A DNA stretch of 64,000 nt. Origin: Echinicola strongylocentroti. GTDB taxonomy: Bacteria > Bacteroidota > Bacteroidia > Cytophagales > Cyclobacteriaceae. Below are positions 18,649-27,718 of this stretch, in pieces (positions within the stretch are counted from its first letter, which is position 1; each line of letters opens with the position of its first letter). The notes below the pieces were generated by a model. It saw only the letters and a program-made list of their open reading frames with translations. It was not told where the DNA came from and made no database searches. Position numbers and translations under genes: made by a program. The stretch spans positions 806,001 to 870,000 of the forward strand of contig NZ_CP030041.1 in assembly GCF_003260975.1 (NCBI RefSeq). Direction: 5' to 3'.

Positions 18649-19197
18649 TCAGAACAAATACAAATTCCTTTTCAGGGCTTTTTTCAACACTTTAAGCGCT
18701 TCCACCATGTGGTTTCGAACAGTGTTTTTGGATATATTTAACTTGTAAGCTATATCCTCGTAAGTGAGTCCCTGATTTCTGCTCATATCAAATACCAACC
18801 GCTGCTGGGCAGATAGGTTTTCCTTTATTTTGGACAGATACCCTGTATTATCATCTTCCATATGGGGATTGGAAGTAGGTATCAAATTCATTTTAATAGT
18901 CTCAGCCAATTTTTTATCCCTTGCTACCTTTCGAAGTACGTCAATGGATTTTCTCTTGACCATTGTAAAAAGATAACTATCAAAATTATCTATCTCTTTT
19001 AGCTTCCCCTTTTCTTGCCAGATTTTAATGAAAATTTCTTGCACCAGATCTTCCGAAAGTGCCTTGTCTTTTAAATAAGTCTTTGCAAAATGATAGATCC
19101 TTGTATGGTACATTTCAAATAAGATACTGAAGGCTTCTTCATCACCATCGGCAACTGCTAAAAAGAAATCCTCCCTGTTATTCGAAAGACAAAACAT
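18649..19197 (-). CDS. ECF RNA polymerase sigma-70 factor (locus 2)
   Basis: A 182-residue ECF sigma factor. Region 2 lies at about residues 20-95 (ILFEMYHTRIYHFAKTYL, SEDLVQEIFIKIWQEKG, SYLFTMVKRKSIDVLRK). Region 4 lies at about 125-172 (LSAQQRLVFDMSRNQGLTYEDIAYKLNIS, then KNTVRNHM). It begins locus 2 and is followed by FecR, SusC, SusD and sulfatase, all on the minus strand. Expected to activate that operon once released by FecR. The ATG at 19197 is the only start giving a complete region 2. Confidence 0.94.
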   Translation of the reverse strand: MFCLSNNREDFFLAVADGDEEAFSILFEMYHTRIYHFAKTYLKDKALSEDLVQEIFIKIWQEKGKLKEIDNFDSYLFTMVKRKSIDVLRKVARDKKLAETIKMNLIPTSNPHMEDDNTGYLSKIKENLSAQQRLVFDMSRNQGLTYEDIAYKLNISKNTVRNHMVEALKVLKKALKRNLYLF

Positions 19198-19296
19198 ACT
19201 ATTTCATTTACAAACAAACTAAACACGAAACAAAATAACAACTTTTTATTTCAAAACCATATTTTTTTATCCGTAATAATTTACTTCATCATTAAC

Positions 19297-21426
19297 CTAG
19301 TCCAGCACCACCTCATCCACAAATACCCACGCCTTGTCTCCTGCTCCACGGTGCCATGGAGGCAGTTTGTTCAAGGGGATAAGCTGCAGCCTGATCTTCT
19401 GGTACCGTCCATCGGGCAATGCATAGATTTTTTGGTCCATTCTGCTTTTGCCAAGTCCAGTGGGCATCGTTGGCCTATCGGTAAGGAGGGTTTTCCATGA
19501 ACCTCCACCTTCTGTTATTGCCGAAATCTTCACGTTGGCAGGTGGAAAAATATAGGCATCCTCTTGGTACAGTAGGCTGATCGCCAGATTATTCACTTCT
19601 TGACCACCCATCTCCATGATCAAGTCGAGTGGTTCGTCCTTGAAGCCCAACCAGCCTCCAGAAGTGTACGTTTCGCCGCCTTTTTCTTGGTCAAAGAGTG
19701 ACTCCTTTCCTTTTCCTGCATACTTTTTTGCAGGACTGGTCTTTAACGTCACGCCTTCGGGAAGGACACCTACACTATAAAAAGTCCCTAAAGCCGACTC
19801 ACTGCTCTTCCACCCTTCGGCCAGGGCAATTGCCTTGATCTGCCCCGTTTGGTTCATGGTGATGGGGCCTTCATAAAGGGGACTGGAAGCACTGTCCGGC
19901 TCCGAACCATCCAAGGTATACCGCAATTTCACAGAACCAATGGCGTGCTTCAAGGTGATTTGCTGTGGTCCTTCGGCAATGGGCTTATCCAAGAGTACTT
20001 CTGGTGGATTCAACTGATACACTGCTCCATCTCCCACAAATCCCCATTCCAAGATCACACCTGTCCACTCTTCCTTATAAACCGACGCAGCTTCTCTGCC
20101 CAAGCCGGTGTTCCAGAGATTTACCAACTCCAAGGAGGGGAAGCTATCAATTACTTCAAACATTTTCGGATCGAGGGAATTTCCCGCAAGGGACAACCGC
20201 TTTAAACTGGGCAGTGCAAGGCCTTCCAGTTGTTCTGCCGTGACACCGGTAAAATTAAGTTTGAGATCTTCCAAATGCTCAAAATCCTTTAACCATGTCA
20301 AGGGGACATTTTCCAGTGGCATTTGATTTAAATTGATGCTCACCACTTGCTGGCTGATGGTCGCTAGTTCCTTCAGGGATGCAGGGTCGAAGGCTCCCGC
20401 TCCAAAATAAGCCACCTCCAAAGCAGCTGCGCCCGGAAACAAAGGCGCCACCAACCTGTAGTGATTGTTCAGTGCTGCAATGTCCTTCGCATCTGCCTCT
20501 GGGAAATCATAAGGATTCTCCTTTTTTAGCTGTAAGCTGGCCAGCTCATAAAGCGGGTCTTCTTCTCCCTTATCCACCACCTTTTGCTCAAAATCGGCCC
20601 CACCTTTTACCCATAACCGCAAAATTTCCAGTTCTTCTGACGTCAGCTGTGCTTTGCCTTTTGGGGGCATGTGTTTTTTCTCCTCTTTTGGCAACATGAT
20701 GCGGTGGACCAGCAAGGATTTTTCCCAGTTGGTGGTGTCAAACAAGGCCCCTGACTCCCCTCCTTTATTGATGAACGCTATTTCATCCAGCCTTAGCTCT
20801 CCTTTGCTTTTACTGGCCTGGTGGCAATTGAGGCATTTTTGCTCAAGTATGGGCATGACCAAATGCTGGAATACTTCGGCATCTTTCAGGCCCACTTGGG
20901 AGGTTTCTTCTGTACGGAGAGGAGCCATCAGGAAGTCGCTTCCATGGGTAAGGTCAGCCCCCAAATGTCCCGCCCCTATCAGTAGAAACAGCAATATCAA
21001 CCCAATTGGCTTGACAGTTTTTGGCCACTGGTCCATCGTAAAGTACATCAGTATGCCCAAAAAATAAACCGCTACACCCAGCCATTTGTGCAAGGTCAAA
21101 TTGTCCCCTTCATAGCCCTCTTCCTGGCTAAGCACCCAGCCACTGAGCACCGCTATTCCAGCAAAAAACAGCGCAAACAACAGTGCCCACTTGGTGATCT
21201 TTTTTTGATATGCTTCCGGCATGATCCCCGGCACAAGCATAAACGCCAAGGCTACCAACATCAACACGATAGGAAAATGCAGCACCAAGGGGTGGCTCCT
21301 CCCCAGTACTTGCAGCAAGGCCGGCACCATCAACCGGTCACCAGCCAAAAGAAAAATGAGAATAAAGCCAGTGAAAACGATCAACGCATTTTCGATCCAG
21401 CCCCGTAGCTTACTTTTTATGTTCAT
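19297..21426 (-). CDS. DUF2231/cytochrome c/LRR membrane protein
   Basis: A 709-residue multi-domain envelope protein. Five transmembrane helices fall at about 13-31, 47-66, 81-99, 115-132 and 140-156. The second region carries SHPLVLHFPIVL, typical of the DUF2231 membrane module. A planctomycete-type cytochrome c domain (about 180-275) has one haem site CLNCH (198-202) and the later MPPKGKAQLT. A leucine-rich stretch follows (about 365-440: LKELATISQQVVSINLNQM, LEDLKLNFTGV, LKRLSLAGN). A chitobiase-C-like domain has RYTLDGSEPDSASSPLY (about 500-545). The C-terminal discoidin-like domain (about 590-709) ends WVFVDEVVLD. It lies 103 bases after the DUF1501 gene on the same strand. The role is unknown; proposed roles for this gene set are redox-linked glycan catabolism. 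Confidence 0.88.
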   Translation of the reverse strand: MNIKSKLRGWIENALIVFTGFILIFLLAGDRLMVPALLQVLGRSHPLVLHFPIVLMLVALAFMLVPGIMPEAYQKKITKWALLFALFFAGIAVLSGWVLSQEEGYEGDNLTLHKWLGVAVYFLGILMYFTMDQWPKTVKPIGLILLFLLIGAGHLGADLTHGSDFLMAPLRTEETSQVGLKDAEVFQHLVMPILEQKCLNCHQASKSKGELRLDEIAFINKGGESGALFDTTNWEKSLLVHRIMLPKEEKKHMPPKGKAQLTSEELEILRLWVKGGADFEQKVVDKGEEDPLYELASLQLKKENPYDFPEADAKDIAALNNHYRLVAPLFPGAAALEVAYFGAGAFDPASLKELATISQQVVSINLNQMPLENVPLTWLKDFEHLEDLKLNFTGVTAEQLEGLALPSLKRLSLAGNSLDPKMFEVIDSFPSLELVNLWNTGLGREAASVYKEEWTGVILEWGFVGDGAVYQLNPPEVLLDKPIAEGPQQITLKHAIGSVKLRYTLDGSEPDSASSPLYEGPITMNQTGQIKAIALAEGWKSSESALGTFYSVGVLPEGVTLKTSPAKKYAGKGKESLFDQEKGGETYTSGGWLGFKDEPLDLIMEMGGQEVNNLAISLLYQEDAYIFPPANVKISAITEGGGSWKTLLTDRPTMPTGLGKSRMDQKIYALPDGRYQKIRLQLIPLNKLPPWHRGAGDKAWVFVDEVVLD

Positions 21427-21474
21427 GAACGTTTATTTCATCTTTTTTGCAACATCGGATTACAAACCCCGAAC

Positions 21475-21525
21475 ATGTCTCATATCTCACATCTCAAGTC
21501 TCATATCTCCATACTCACATCTCAA
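21475..21525. repeat. Short imperfect tandem repeat (ATCTCAC/TCTCATA type)
   Basis: Between the DUF1501 stop and the DUF2231/cytochrome gene start, a stretch of about 50 bases consists of imperfect 7-10 base units such as CTCATAT and CTCACAT. It codes for nothing in the annotated direction and looks like replication-slippage sequence. Confidence 0.7.
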
Positions 21526-21529
21526 TCGC

Positions 21530-22984
21530 TCATACCAAAATATCCTTCACTACCTTGCCGTGCACATCGGTCAGGCGGTACCTTCTGCCGAGGTGCTTGT
21601 AGGTGAGACGCTCGTGGTCGATGCCCATCAAATGCAGGACAGTGGCCTGAAAATCGTGGACATGGACGGGGTCCTTGGTGATGTTATAGCCAAAATCATC
21701 CGTTTCGCCATAGACCATTCCAGACTTCACGCCACCACCGGCCATCCAAATGGAAAATGCCCTTGGGTGATGGTCACGGCCATAGTTGTCGGCAGACATT
21801 TTGCCTTGGCAGTAGTTGGTGCGGCCAAACTCCCCTCCCCAGATCACCAAGGTTTCGTCCAACAGTCCCCGCTGTTTCAAATCCGTAATCAAAGCAGCCG
21901 AAGCTTGATCGACATCTTTGGCCTGTCCGGCCATTTCATTGGGCAGATTGCCATGCTGGTCCCAGCCCTGATGATAGAGCTGCACGAAGCGGACTCCATT
22001 TTCAGAGAGCTTCCTCGCTAAGAGGCAGTTGGCAGCGTAGGTGCCTGGCACGAGACATTCCGGCCCGTATAGTTTCACCACGCTATCGGGTTCTTTGGAC
22101 ACATCGGTCACTTCCGGCACAGCGGTTTGCATCCGAAAGGCCATTTCATATTGCTGGATCTTCGCTTGGATCTCAGGATCGCCAAACTGCTCAAAATTCA
22201 TCTGGTTAAGGGCAGCGATCTGGTCAAGCATGCGCCTCCTGTCAGTCCTTTTCATGCCATCAGGATCGCCAAGGTACAGCACCGGATCTTCCGAATTGGA
22301 AAACTGCACCCCTTGGTGGACGGCATCGAGGAAGCCATTGGACCAAAGCTTGGAGTAGACGCCTTGCCCGTTGCCTTTTCCTCTGCTGAGCAGCACACAA
22401 AATGCCGGGAGGTTGTTGTTTTCACTGCCCAGGCCATAGCTCATCCACGACCCCATGCTTGGCCTGTTGCCCACCTGCGCTCCTGTTTGGAAAAATGTCA
22501 AGGCCGGATCATGGTTGATGGCTTCGGTATGCATGGATTTGACGATACAGATATCATCCACCACTTTGGCAGTATGGGGAAACAGGTCACTTACCCAGGC
22601 CCTGGCTTCACCGTACTGCTGAAAACCATAATACGAGCCCACTAGCGGAAAAGTACTTTGGCCTGCGGTCATCCCGGTGAGCCGCTGGCCCTTGCGGATG
22701 CTTTCTGGCAGGTCCTCTCCCATTCGCTCCCTCAGCATGGGCTTATAATCAAACGACTCCAGCTGACTCGGGGCACCATTTTGAAATAGGTAAATGACCC
22801 GCTTCGCCTTTGGTGCAAAATGGGGCAAGGCCGCCATGATTTCTTCTTCAGCGGAAGATTTACCAGAAAAAAGGTCGGGGATCAACAGTGACCCCAAAGC
22901 CATACTTCCTACGCCCAAACTCAGCTTGGAAAGGAATTTTCTCCGGTTTTGATTTAGTCCATGCTCTAACAGTTCCTTTTCCAT
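21530..22984 (-). CDS. DUF1501 family protein, Tat-exported
   Basis: A 484-residue protein of the DUF1501 family (PF07394), distant relatives of the alkaline phosphatase/sulfatase superfamily. The N-terminal twin-arginine signal NRRKFLSKLSLGVGSMALG (from about residue 13) predicts folded export. Family marks include RVIYLFQNGAPSQLESFDYKP, MHTEAINHDPALTFFQTG, GRPS-like NRPSMGSWMSYGLGSE, LYHQGWDQHGNLP, WGGEFGRTNY and GRDHHPRAFSIWMAGGGVK. It is preceded by the DUF1553 gene with one base between them, so the two are co-translated. This pair recurs in Planctomycetes, Verrucomicrobia and Bacteroidota; the catalytic activity is not established. Confidence 0.93.
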   Translation of the reverse strand: MEKELLEHGLNQNRRKFLSKLSLGVGSMALGSLLIPDLFSGKSSAEEEIMAALPHFAPKAKRVIYLFQNGAPSQLESFDYKPMLRERMGEDLPESIRKGQRLTGMTAGQSTFPLVGSYYGFQQYGEARAWVSDLFPHTAKVVDDICIVKSMHTEAINHDPALTFFQTGAQVGNRPSMGSWMSYGLGSENNNLPAFCVLLSRGKGNGQGVYSKLWSNGFLDAVHQGVQFSNSEDPVLYLGDPDGMKRTDRRRMLDQIAALNQMNFEQFGDPEIQAKIQQYEMAFRMQTAVPEVTDVSKEPDSVVKLYGPECLVPGTYAANCLLARKLSENGVRFVQLYHQGWDQHGNLPNEMAGQAKDVDQASAALITDLKQRGLLDETLVIWGGEFGRTNYCQGKMSADNYGRDHHPRAFSIWMAGGGVKSGMVYGETDDFGYNITKDPVHVHDFQATVLHLMGIDHERLTYKHLGRRYRLTDVHGKVVKDILV

Positions 22985-22985
22985 C

Positions 22986-25301
22986 TTATATTTTCGTAAT
23001 CGTTTCTTCCAAATTATATAAGGTCACGATGACCTGCATCATGGCGGCTGCTTTGGCCGTCAATGCCGTTTCATTCAGGGGTTTTTCACCCACTTCAAGG
23101 GTAATGTCTATTTGCTCAGGCTGAGCTTCAAACCGGGCTTTTTCCTCCTCAAAATAGGCCATTAACAACGCCGATTCATTCGGTTTGGCATCCCGGCAAA
23201 CCACCTTCTTGAAGGCCCAGTTGATTGCTTCTTCGGCTTCCATCCCTTGGCGCTCGATCGTTGTGGCCATGACACGGGATGCTTCCAGCACGAATGGATC
23301 ATTCAACATCACCAACGCCTGCAAAGGTGTATTGGTGCGGCCACGGGTAACTTCGCAGCGGTCCCGGTTGCTGGCATCAAAAATGATGGACTTAGGCGGC
23401 GGCACAGTCAACTTGATAAAATGGTACAAGCCCCTGCGATAAAGGTCTTTTCCATTGTCCTGTTCATATTTTGCCAATGATCCCCTGCCGGAGGTCGCTG
23501 CTTCCCACAGTCCATCTGGCTGATAAGGTTTGATGCTCGGCCCACCAATCTCCGTATTGAGCAGTCCACTGCTCGCCAGCACCAAATCCTGGATGCTCTC
23601 GGCAGTCAATCTCAATCGCGGCGCACGTGCCAAATAGAGGTTTACGGGGTCTTTGGAGCGCTCTTTTTCTTTTACTTCAGCACTTTGCCGGTAGGTGGCA
23701 GACAGGAAGATTTGCTTCAGCAGCCGCTTGATGTCCCAGTCGTTTTCCATAAAATCCACCGCCAGCCAATCCAACAGTTCCGGATGGGTAGGAAGGTCTC
23801 CCTGCATGCCAAAATCTCCGGCGGACTTCACGATCCCCTGCCCAAAAATCTCCTGCCATAGCAAATTGACAAAAACCCGGGCAGTCAGTGGGTTTTCGGG
23901 ACTTGTCGTCCATTCCGCTAAGCCTAGCCTGTCTTTCGAATAATCCTCTCCAAAGGCCATGACCGACGGGGGCGTATTTGGCTGTACCTCTTTGGTGGGC
24001 GCATCATACACCCCCCTATCCAATATGTAGGTCTTTCGCAAAGTATCCAGTTCATCCATCACCGATACCATCACCGTGCTGGTATCCTGGTGATTGATAT
24101 AGCTCAGCACCCCATCGGCACTTATATCTTCGTGCTCAATCCACAATATGGGCGTTTTGGCAGGGACACTCCTGGCCACATCTCCCTCAAAGCCTTTTTC
24201 GGGGGTATTGTTAAAAAAGGCATATAGCTGAAAGTAATTTTCTTGCGAAAAGGGATCGTACTTATGATCGTGGCACTGGGCACATTCCATGGTGATACCC
24301 AAGATGCCTTTGGAAAAAGTATTGGTCTTGTCGAGGACATACTCCACTCGATATTCTTCATGGATCACCCCTCCCTCTTCGGTATATTTGTGGTTTCTGT
24401 TAAAAGCCGTGGCCAAGATCTGCTCTTTGGTGGCATTGGGCAGCATGTCACCTGCAAGCTGCCAAGTGATGAACTGGTCATAGGGCATATTATCGTTCAA
24501 TACATGGATCACCCAATCCCGATAAGGCCATTGAGAGCGGTATTCATCGTCTTGATAGCCGTAGCTATCGGAATAGCGAGACACATCCATCCAAAGCACG
24601 GCCAACTTCTCACCATAAGTATCTTTTGCCAATAGCTCGTCGATCAGGCGCTCATAGCCCTGCTCGTCCATATCTGCATACCGCTCCATCAAGTCGATAG
24701 ATGGAGGCAAACCGGTAATGTCCAAGCTCAGCCGTTTGATCAATGTCTGGGCATCGGCTGCCGCATTGGGCGAAAGGCCCTTCTCCTCCATTTTGGCCAA
24801 GGTAAACTGATCGATAGCATTGTTCGTCCAGTCAGTAGCAGGGGGTAAATCGGCTTTTTGGGGTGGCACAAAGGCCCAATGCGGTTCGTATTTTGCTCCT
24901 TGCTCAATCCACTGCTTGATAATCGCGATCTCAGAAGGCTCCAATTTCAGGTTGGAAGCCGGAGGAGGCATCAGTTCAGCGGGGTCTTCGGAAGTGATTT
25001 TTTGGAAAACCAAGGATGTTTCGGGCTCACCGGGTACGATCACATGCTGTAAAGGATCATCCTTTAATGCCGCATAAGCACCTTCCTCGGTGTCCAGCCG
25101 CAATCCCGCTTCCCGTTTATTGGCATCGGGGCCATGACAGGCAAAGCACTTGTCCGAAAGGATCGGACGCACATGAAAATTATAGCTGATCTGGTCGGAT
25201 GCCCTGAGCTGTTTTTCTTCGGTGTCGGCAGGTTGACAGGATATCAGTACTCCCATCAGTACCGAAAAGAGGATAGTAAAAGAAGAGTATAGGCGCATCA
25301 A
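22986..25301 (-). CDS. PSCyt1-DUF1549-DUF1553 lipoprotein
   Basis: A 771-residue envelope lipoprotein (lipobox LISC, Cys22). The N-terminal PSCyt1 cytochrome-like domain has haem motif CFACH at 52-56 and PPPASNLKLEPSEI. The DUF1549 (PSCyt2) domain at about 155-350 has LSLDITGLPPS, WMDVSRYSDSYGYQDD and a second MECAQCHDHKYDPFSQ. The DUF1553 (PSD1) domain at about 455-720 has NPLTARVFVNLLWQEIFG and RCEVTRGRTNTPLQALVMLNDP. It is the first gene of a three-gene minus-strand set with DUF1501 and the DUF2231/cytochrome protein. The proteins are co-inherited and thought to form a redox system acting on polysaccharide degradation products, which remains unproven. A second ATG directly follows the first; either may be used. 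Confidence 0.93.
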   Translation of the reverse strand: MMRLYSSFTILFSVLMGVLISCQPADTEEKQLRASDQISYNFHVRPILSDKCFACHGPDANKREAGLRLDTEEGAYAALKDDPLQHVIVPGEPETSLVFQKITSEDPAELMPPPASNLKLEPSEIAIIKQWIEQGAKYEPHWAFVPPQKADLPPATDWTNNAIDQFTLAKMEEKGLSPNAAADAQTLIKRLSLDITGLPPSIDLMERYADMDEQGYERLIDELLAKDTYGEKLAVLWMDVSRYSDSYGYQDDEYRSQWPYRDWVIHVLNDNMPYDQFITWQLAGDMLPNATKEQILATAFNRNHKYTEEGGVIHEEYRVEYVLDKTNTFSKGILGITMECAQCHDHKYDPFSQENYFQLYAFFNNTPEKGFEGDVARSVPAKTPILWIEHEDISADGVLSYINHQDTSTVMVSVMDELDTLRKTYILDRGVYDAPTKEVQPNTPPSVMAFGEDYSKDRLGLAEWTTSPENPLTARVFVNLLWQEIFGQGIVKSAGDFGMQGDLPTHPELLDWLAVDFMENDWDIKRLLKQIFLSATYRQSAEVKEKERSKDPVNLYLARAPRLRLTAESIQDLVLASSGLLNTEIGGPSIKPYQPDGLWEAATSGRGSLAKYEQDNGKDLYRRGLYHFIKLTVPPPKSIIFDASNRDRCEVTRGRTNTPLQALVMLNDPFVLEASRVMATTIERQGMEAEEAINWAFKKVVCRDAKPNESALLMAYFEEEKARFEAQPEQIDITLEVGEKPLNETALTAKAAAMMQVIVTLYNLEETITKI

Positions 25302-25883
25302 CGAATAATTTGGGTTTCTGGCCTAATTTAGCAAAAAAAATAGCGAAACACCAAACTAAATAACAAAGAATTAATACTTACCGATCCTTATTATTATAAA
25401 ATAGGATTACGTGCTTTAGCCTCACGCAATACATTAACAAACTGGAAGTAACCAAAAGGCAGGTAATTCTTTTTCCCGCTCCCTTCGGCTACGCTCAGGG
25501 AACGGGAAAAAAAGATCGGTTACAATTAATCCGTCATCGCGAACGCAGTGACAGCGGAGTGAAGCGATCTCGTATTCCAAATAGGAGATCAATTCGTTAT
25601 CCTTCTTTACCTTGCGGCCGACTAACCAGCTTGGTCCCAGACAAGCCTGCCTGGCTTCAGACAGGCCTGCCGTATGATGGGGCTTTGCTAATTCTTAGTC
25701 ATAGTGAGCCACAGGCTCAACTTTAACCGTCCCTCAGTATAACTGAAGGGACAACCAACGATATGCCATAACGTCATCGCGAACGCAGTGACAGCGGATT
25801 GAAGCGATCTCGTATTCCAAATAGGAGATCGCTTCGTACTCACTTTTACCTAGCAAAAATCAATTAACAGGGGCTTGCTGTCC
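25302..25883. repeat. Intergenic region with dispersed repeat family B
   Basis: No gene is supportable here. The region holds two near-identical copies (25532-25603 and 25771-25842) of a ~70-base unit starting GTCATCGCGAACGCAGTG and running through GAAGCGATCTCGTATTCC and AGGAGATC. It also has a CCCTTCGGCTACGCTCAGGG palindrome-containing unit (25479-25512) and a unit with GAGCCACAGGCTCAAC and CCCTCAG...CTGAAGGGAC (25697-25757). Related copies occur at 26.7-26.8, 32.3-32.4 and 34.2-34.5 kb. Several units are internally palindromic and would form RNA hairpins. Confidence 0.8.
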
Positions 25884-26528
25884 CTATATCTTTCCAAGGG
25901 CATCCGCAATGGAATCATCACCGCTGACAAGGTCAAAGGATTTATTAATGGTATGCCCTGTCTTGAGCACTTCAAGGACGGTTTCTGCGACATCTGCGCG
26001 GGGAATGGTGCTGCGGTCAAGTTTTCCACCAGCACTCACTTTGCCGTTTCCGGGTTCATTCAATAGGCCGCCAGGGCGTATGATGGTATAATCCAGGGAA
26101 CTCATCTCCAACATCCGATCGGCATAGTGCTTGGCCACGTAATAGGGTCGTAGGGAATCATTCCAGTTCTCGCGATTATTTGCCTGAAGGGCACTGATCA
26201 TCACAAAACGCTTGACGCCGGTCTTTTCGGCCGCTTCGATACACTTCACGGCTCCGTCCAAGTCGATCAACAACGTCTTATCATCCCCTGTCTTGCCACC
26301 GGATCCGGCCGTAAACACCACCGCATCAACTCCTTCCATGGCGCTGGCCAAGCCTTCCACAGGGCCTTCCAAGTCTGCCAATACACTGTCAAGGCCTTTT
26401 TCCTTAAAAGCTGCCACTTGCTCTTCCTTACGGACCATCGCTATGGGCGAGAAATCACCGGCCGCTTGAAGGCTGTCTACGATCAACTGACCTATTTGTC
26501 CATTTGCTCCTATCACCAGTACTTTCAT
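25884..26528 (-). CDS. NAD(P)H-binding atypical SDR protein
   Basis: A 214-residue cytosolic protein of the NAD(P)-binding (PF13460, atypical SDR, NmrA/SDR5-like) type. The N-terminal Rossmann motif GANGQIG (7-13) is intact. DAVVFTAGSGGKTGDD (about 89), RFVMISALQANN (about 125) and YTIIRPGGLLNEPG (about 163) follow the family pattern. These proteins reduce, isomerise or merely sense NAD(P)H; the substrate cannot be told. It stands alone between repeat-rich regions. Confidence 0.88.
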   Translation of the reverse strand: MKVLVIGANGQIGQLIVDSLQAAGDFSPIAMVRKEEQVAAFKEKGLDSVLADLEGPVEGLASAMEGVDAVVFTAGSGGKTGDDKTLLIDLDGAVKCIEAAEKTGVKRFVMISALQANNRENWNDSLRPYYVAKHYADRMLEMSSLDYTIIRPGGLLNEPGNGKVSAGGKLDRSTIPRADVAETVLEVLKTGHTINKSFDLVSGDDSIADALGKI

Positions 26529-26582
26529 TATATGCTTATTTTTTGGTTTAGCTTAAAGTTAAAAAGATCAGGGAGACTTCGA

Positions 26583-26620
26583 AAGGTTGGAAGGTTGGAA
26601 AGCTGAAAAGTTGTAAGGTT
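26583..26620. repeat. Short tandem repeat (AAGGTTGG type)
   Basis: An imperfect array of 7-8 base units AAGGTTGG/AAAGCTG/AAGTTGT lies between the SDR5-type gene and a degraded family-B repeat. It carries no coding signal. Confidence 0.6.
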
Positions 26621-26686
26621 GAAGCGTTTTGGAGTGGCATATTAATGATAGGGGTACCCATTTGTTCCAAACTCTCCGTTGTATTC

Positions 26687-26803
26687 GGCTTCTCTTCTCT
26701 TCGAATTTGTTCCTCTTCGGCTTCGCTCAGGGGGCGAGGGGGACGGTGAGGAAAGGAGACCGATTACACTCTATACGTCATCGCGAACGCAGTGGCACCT
26801 GGG
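26687..26803. repeat. Degenerate copies of dispersed repeat family B
   Basis: The segment contains a CTTCGGCTTCGCTCAGGG unit and a truncated GTCATCGCGAACGCAGTG unit, both related to the copies at 25.5 and 34.2 kb. It lies just upstream of the SDR promoter region. Confidence 0.65.
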
Positions 26804-26844
26804 GTGAACCTGGTTTTTCTTTTCTTGGGAGTATTTTTCTTATT

Positions 26845-26860
26845 TGGAACTATTGTTCCA
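26845..26860. promoter_or_regulatory. Palindromic operator 1 (TetR-type) upstream of SDR gene
   Basis: TGGAACTATTGTTCCA is a perfect inverted repeat TGGAAC-N4-GTTCCA. The same architecture recurs 34 bases downstream and again before the TetR gene, so it is a likely binding site of that regulator. Confidence 0.7.
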
Positions 26861-26878
26861 GTATTATTTGTTTCATTT

Positions 26879-26894
26879 TGGAACGATCGTTCTA
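26879..26894. promoter_or_regulatory. Palindromic operator 2 (TetR-type) upstream of SDR gene
   Basis: TGGAACGATCGTTCTA is TGGAAC-N4-GTTCYA with one mismatch to the perfect palindrome. It lies 30 bases before the SDR start and 34 bases (start to start) after operator 1, so both sites are near one face-related spacing of about three helical turns. Confidence 0.7.
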
Positions 26895-26923
26895 GTATAT
26901 TTTTAACCCAAAAAAATTATTTT

Positions 26924-27682
26924 ATGAGTTATTTAAATGGAAAAGTAGCTGTGGTCACTGGAGGCAACAGCGGTATTGGTTATTCAACTGCCCGGAAGTT
27001 GAAAGAAGATGGTGCGACAGTCATCATTACGGGACGCTCTGCCGAGAAGGTTGGTGCGGCAGCGCTCGAGCTTGGTGTAGAGGGAATCGTGGCGGATGTA
27101 TTGGACCTGTCTGCCATTGATGCAGCTGTCAGCCAAATAAAAAATGGTTTTGGACAGATTGATATCTTGTTTGTCAATGCGGGTGTCTTTCTGCCTGCGC
27201 CGATAGGCCAGACCAGTGAAGCGATGTTTGACCAACAAATGGGCATCAACCTCAAGGGCGCGGTGTTTACCATTGAGAAGTTTTTACCGATTCTGAAGGA
27301 TGGAGGTAGTATTATCAACCTGTCCTCCATCAATGCCTACACGGGAATGCCCAATACAGGAATCTATGGTGCATCTAAAGCAGCCCTGAATTCCTATACC
27401 CGAACAGCGGCCACCGAACTGGCACCGAGGAAGATAAGGGTAAATGCCGTAAATCCCGGCCCGATCTATACGCCGATTTTTAGCAAAACCGGTATGCCTG
27501 AAGACCAACTCACTGGAATGGCCGAGGCCATGCAAAACAGGATTCCCCTCAAACGATATGGACAACCGGAGGATATTGCCGAACTGGTAGCTTTCTTGGC
27601 TTCTGATAGGGCTTCCTTTATTACCGGAGCCGAATACAATATCGATGGCGGCACCAATGTCAATCCGCTATTGGCGGGGTAA
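26924..27682 (+). CDS. Classical SDR oxidoreductase, likely TetR-controlled
   Basis: A 252-residue short-chain dehydrogenase/reductase. The cofactor motif TGGNSGIG is at 12-19, NAG at 85-87, the catalytic Ser about 135 (NLSS), and the Tyr-Lys pair YGASK at 148-152. The C-terminal NPGPIYTPIF and ASFITGAEYNIDGG are typical. The frame continues upstream to 26792 with a hydrophobic but non-conserved stretch running over the operators. The ATG at 26924 gives the standard SDR N-terminus. The adjacent TetR gene and shared palindromes suggest substrate-inducible expression, as in many SDR/TetR pairs that handle reactive carbonyls or quinones. The substrate is not known. Confidence 0.94.
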   Translation: MSYLNGKVAVVTGGNSGIGYSTARKLKEDGATVIITGRSAEKVGAAALELGVEGIVADVLDLSAIDAAVSQIKNGFGQIDILFVNAGVFLPAPIGQTSEAMFDQQMGINLKGAVFTIEKFLPILKDGGSIINLSSINAYTGMPNTGIYGASKAALNSYTRTAATELAPRKIRVNAVNPGPIYTPIFSKTGMPEDQLTGMAEAMQNRIPLKRYGQPEDIAELVAFLASDRASFITGAEYNIDGGTNVNPLLAG

Positions 27683-27699
27683 TATTTTTTTGCATTCAT

Positions 27700-27717
27700 T
27701 TGGAATGACAATTCCAA
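27700..27717. promoter_or_regulatory. Palindromic operator 3 (TetR-type) upstream of tetR gene
   Basis: TTGGAATGACAATTCCAA is a perfect 7+7 palindrome with a 4-base centre. It matches the TGGAAY-N4-RTTCCA pattern of operators 1 and 2. Its position 61 bases before the TetR start suggests autoregulation. Confidence 0.65.
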
Positions 27718-27718
27718 T

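Noticed and set aside
21221..22021. 266-codon plus-strand frame antisense to DUF1501 and DUF2231 genes
   Set aside because: Overlaps two well-supported genes and a simple repeat; shadow frame.
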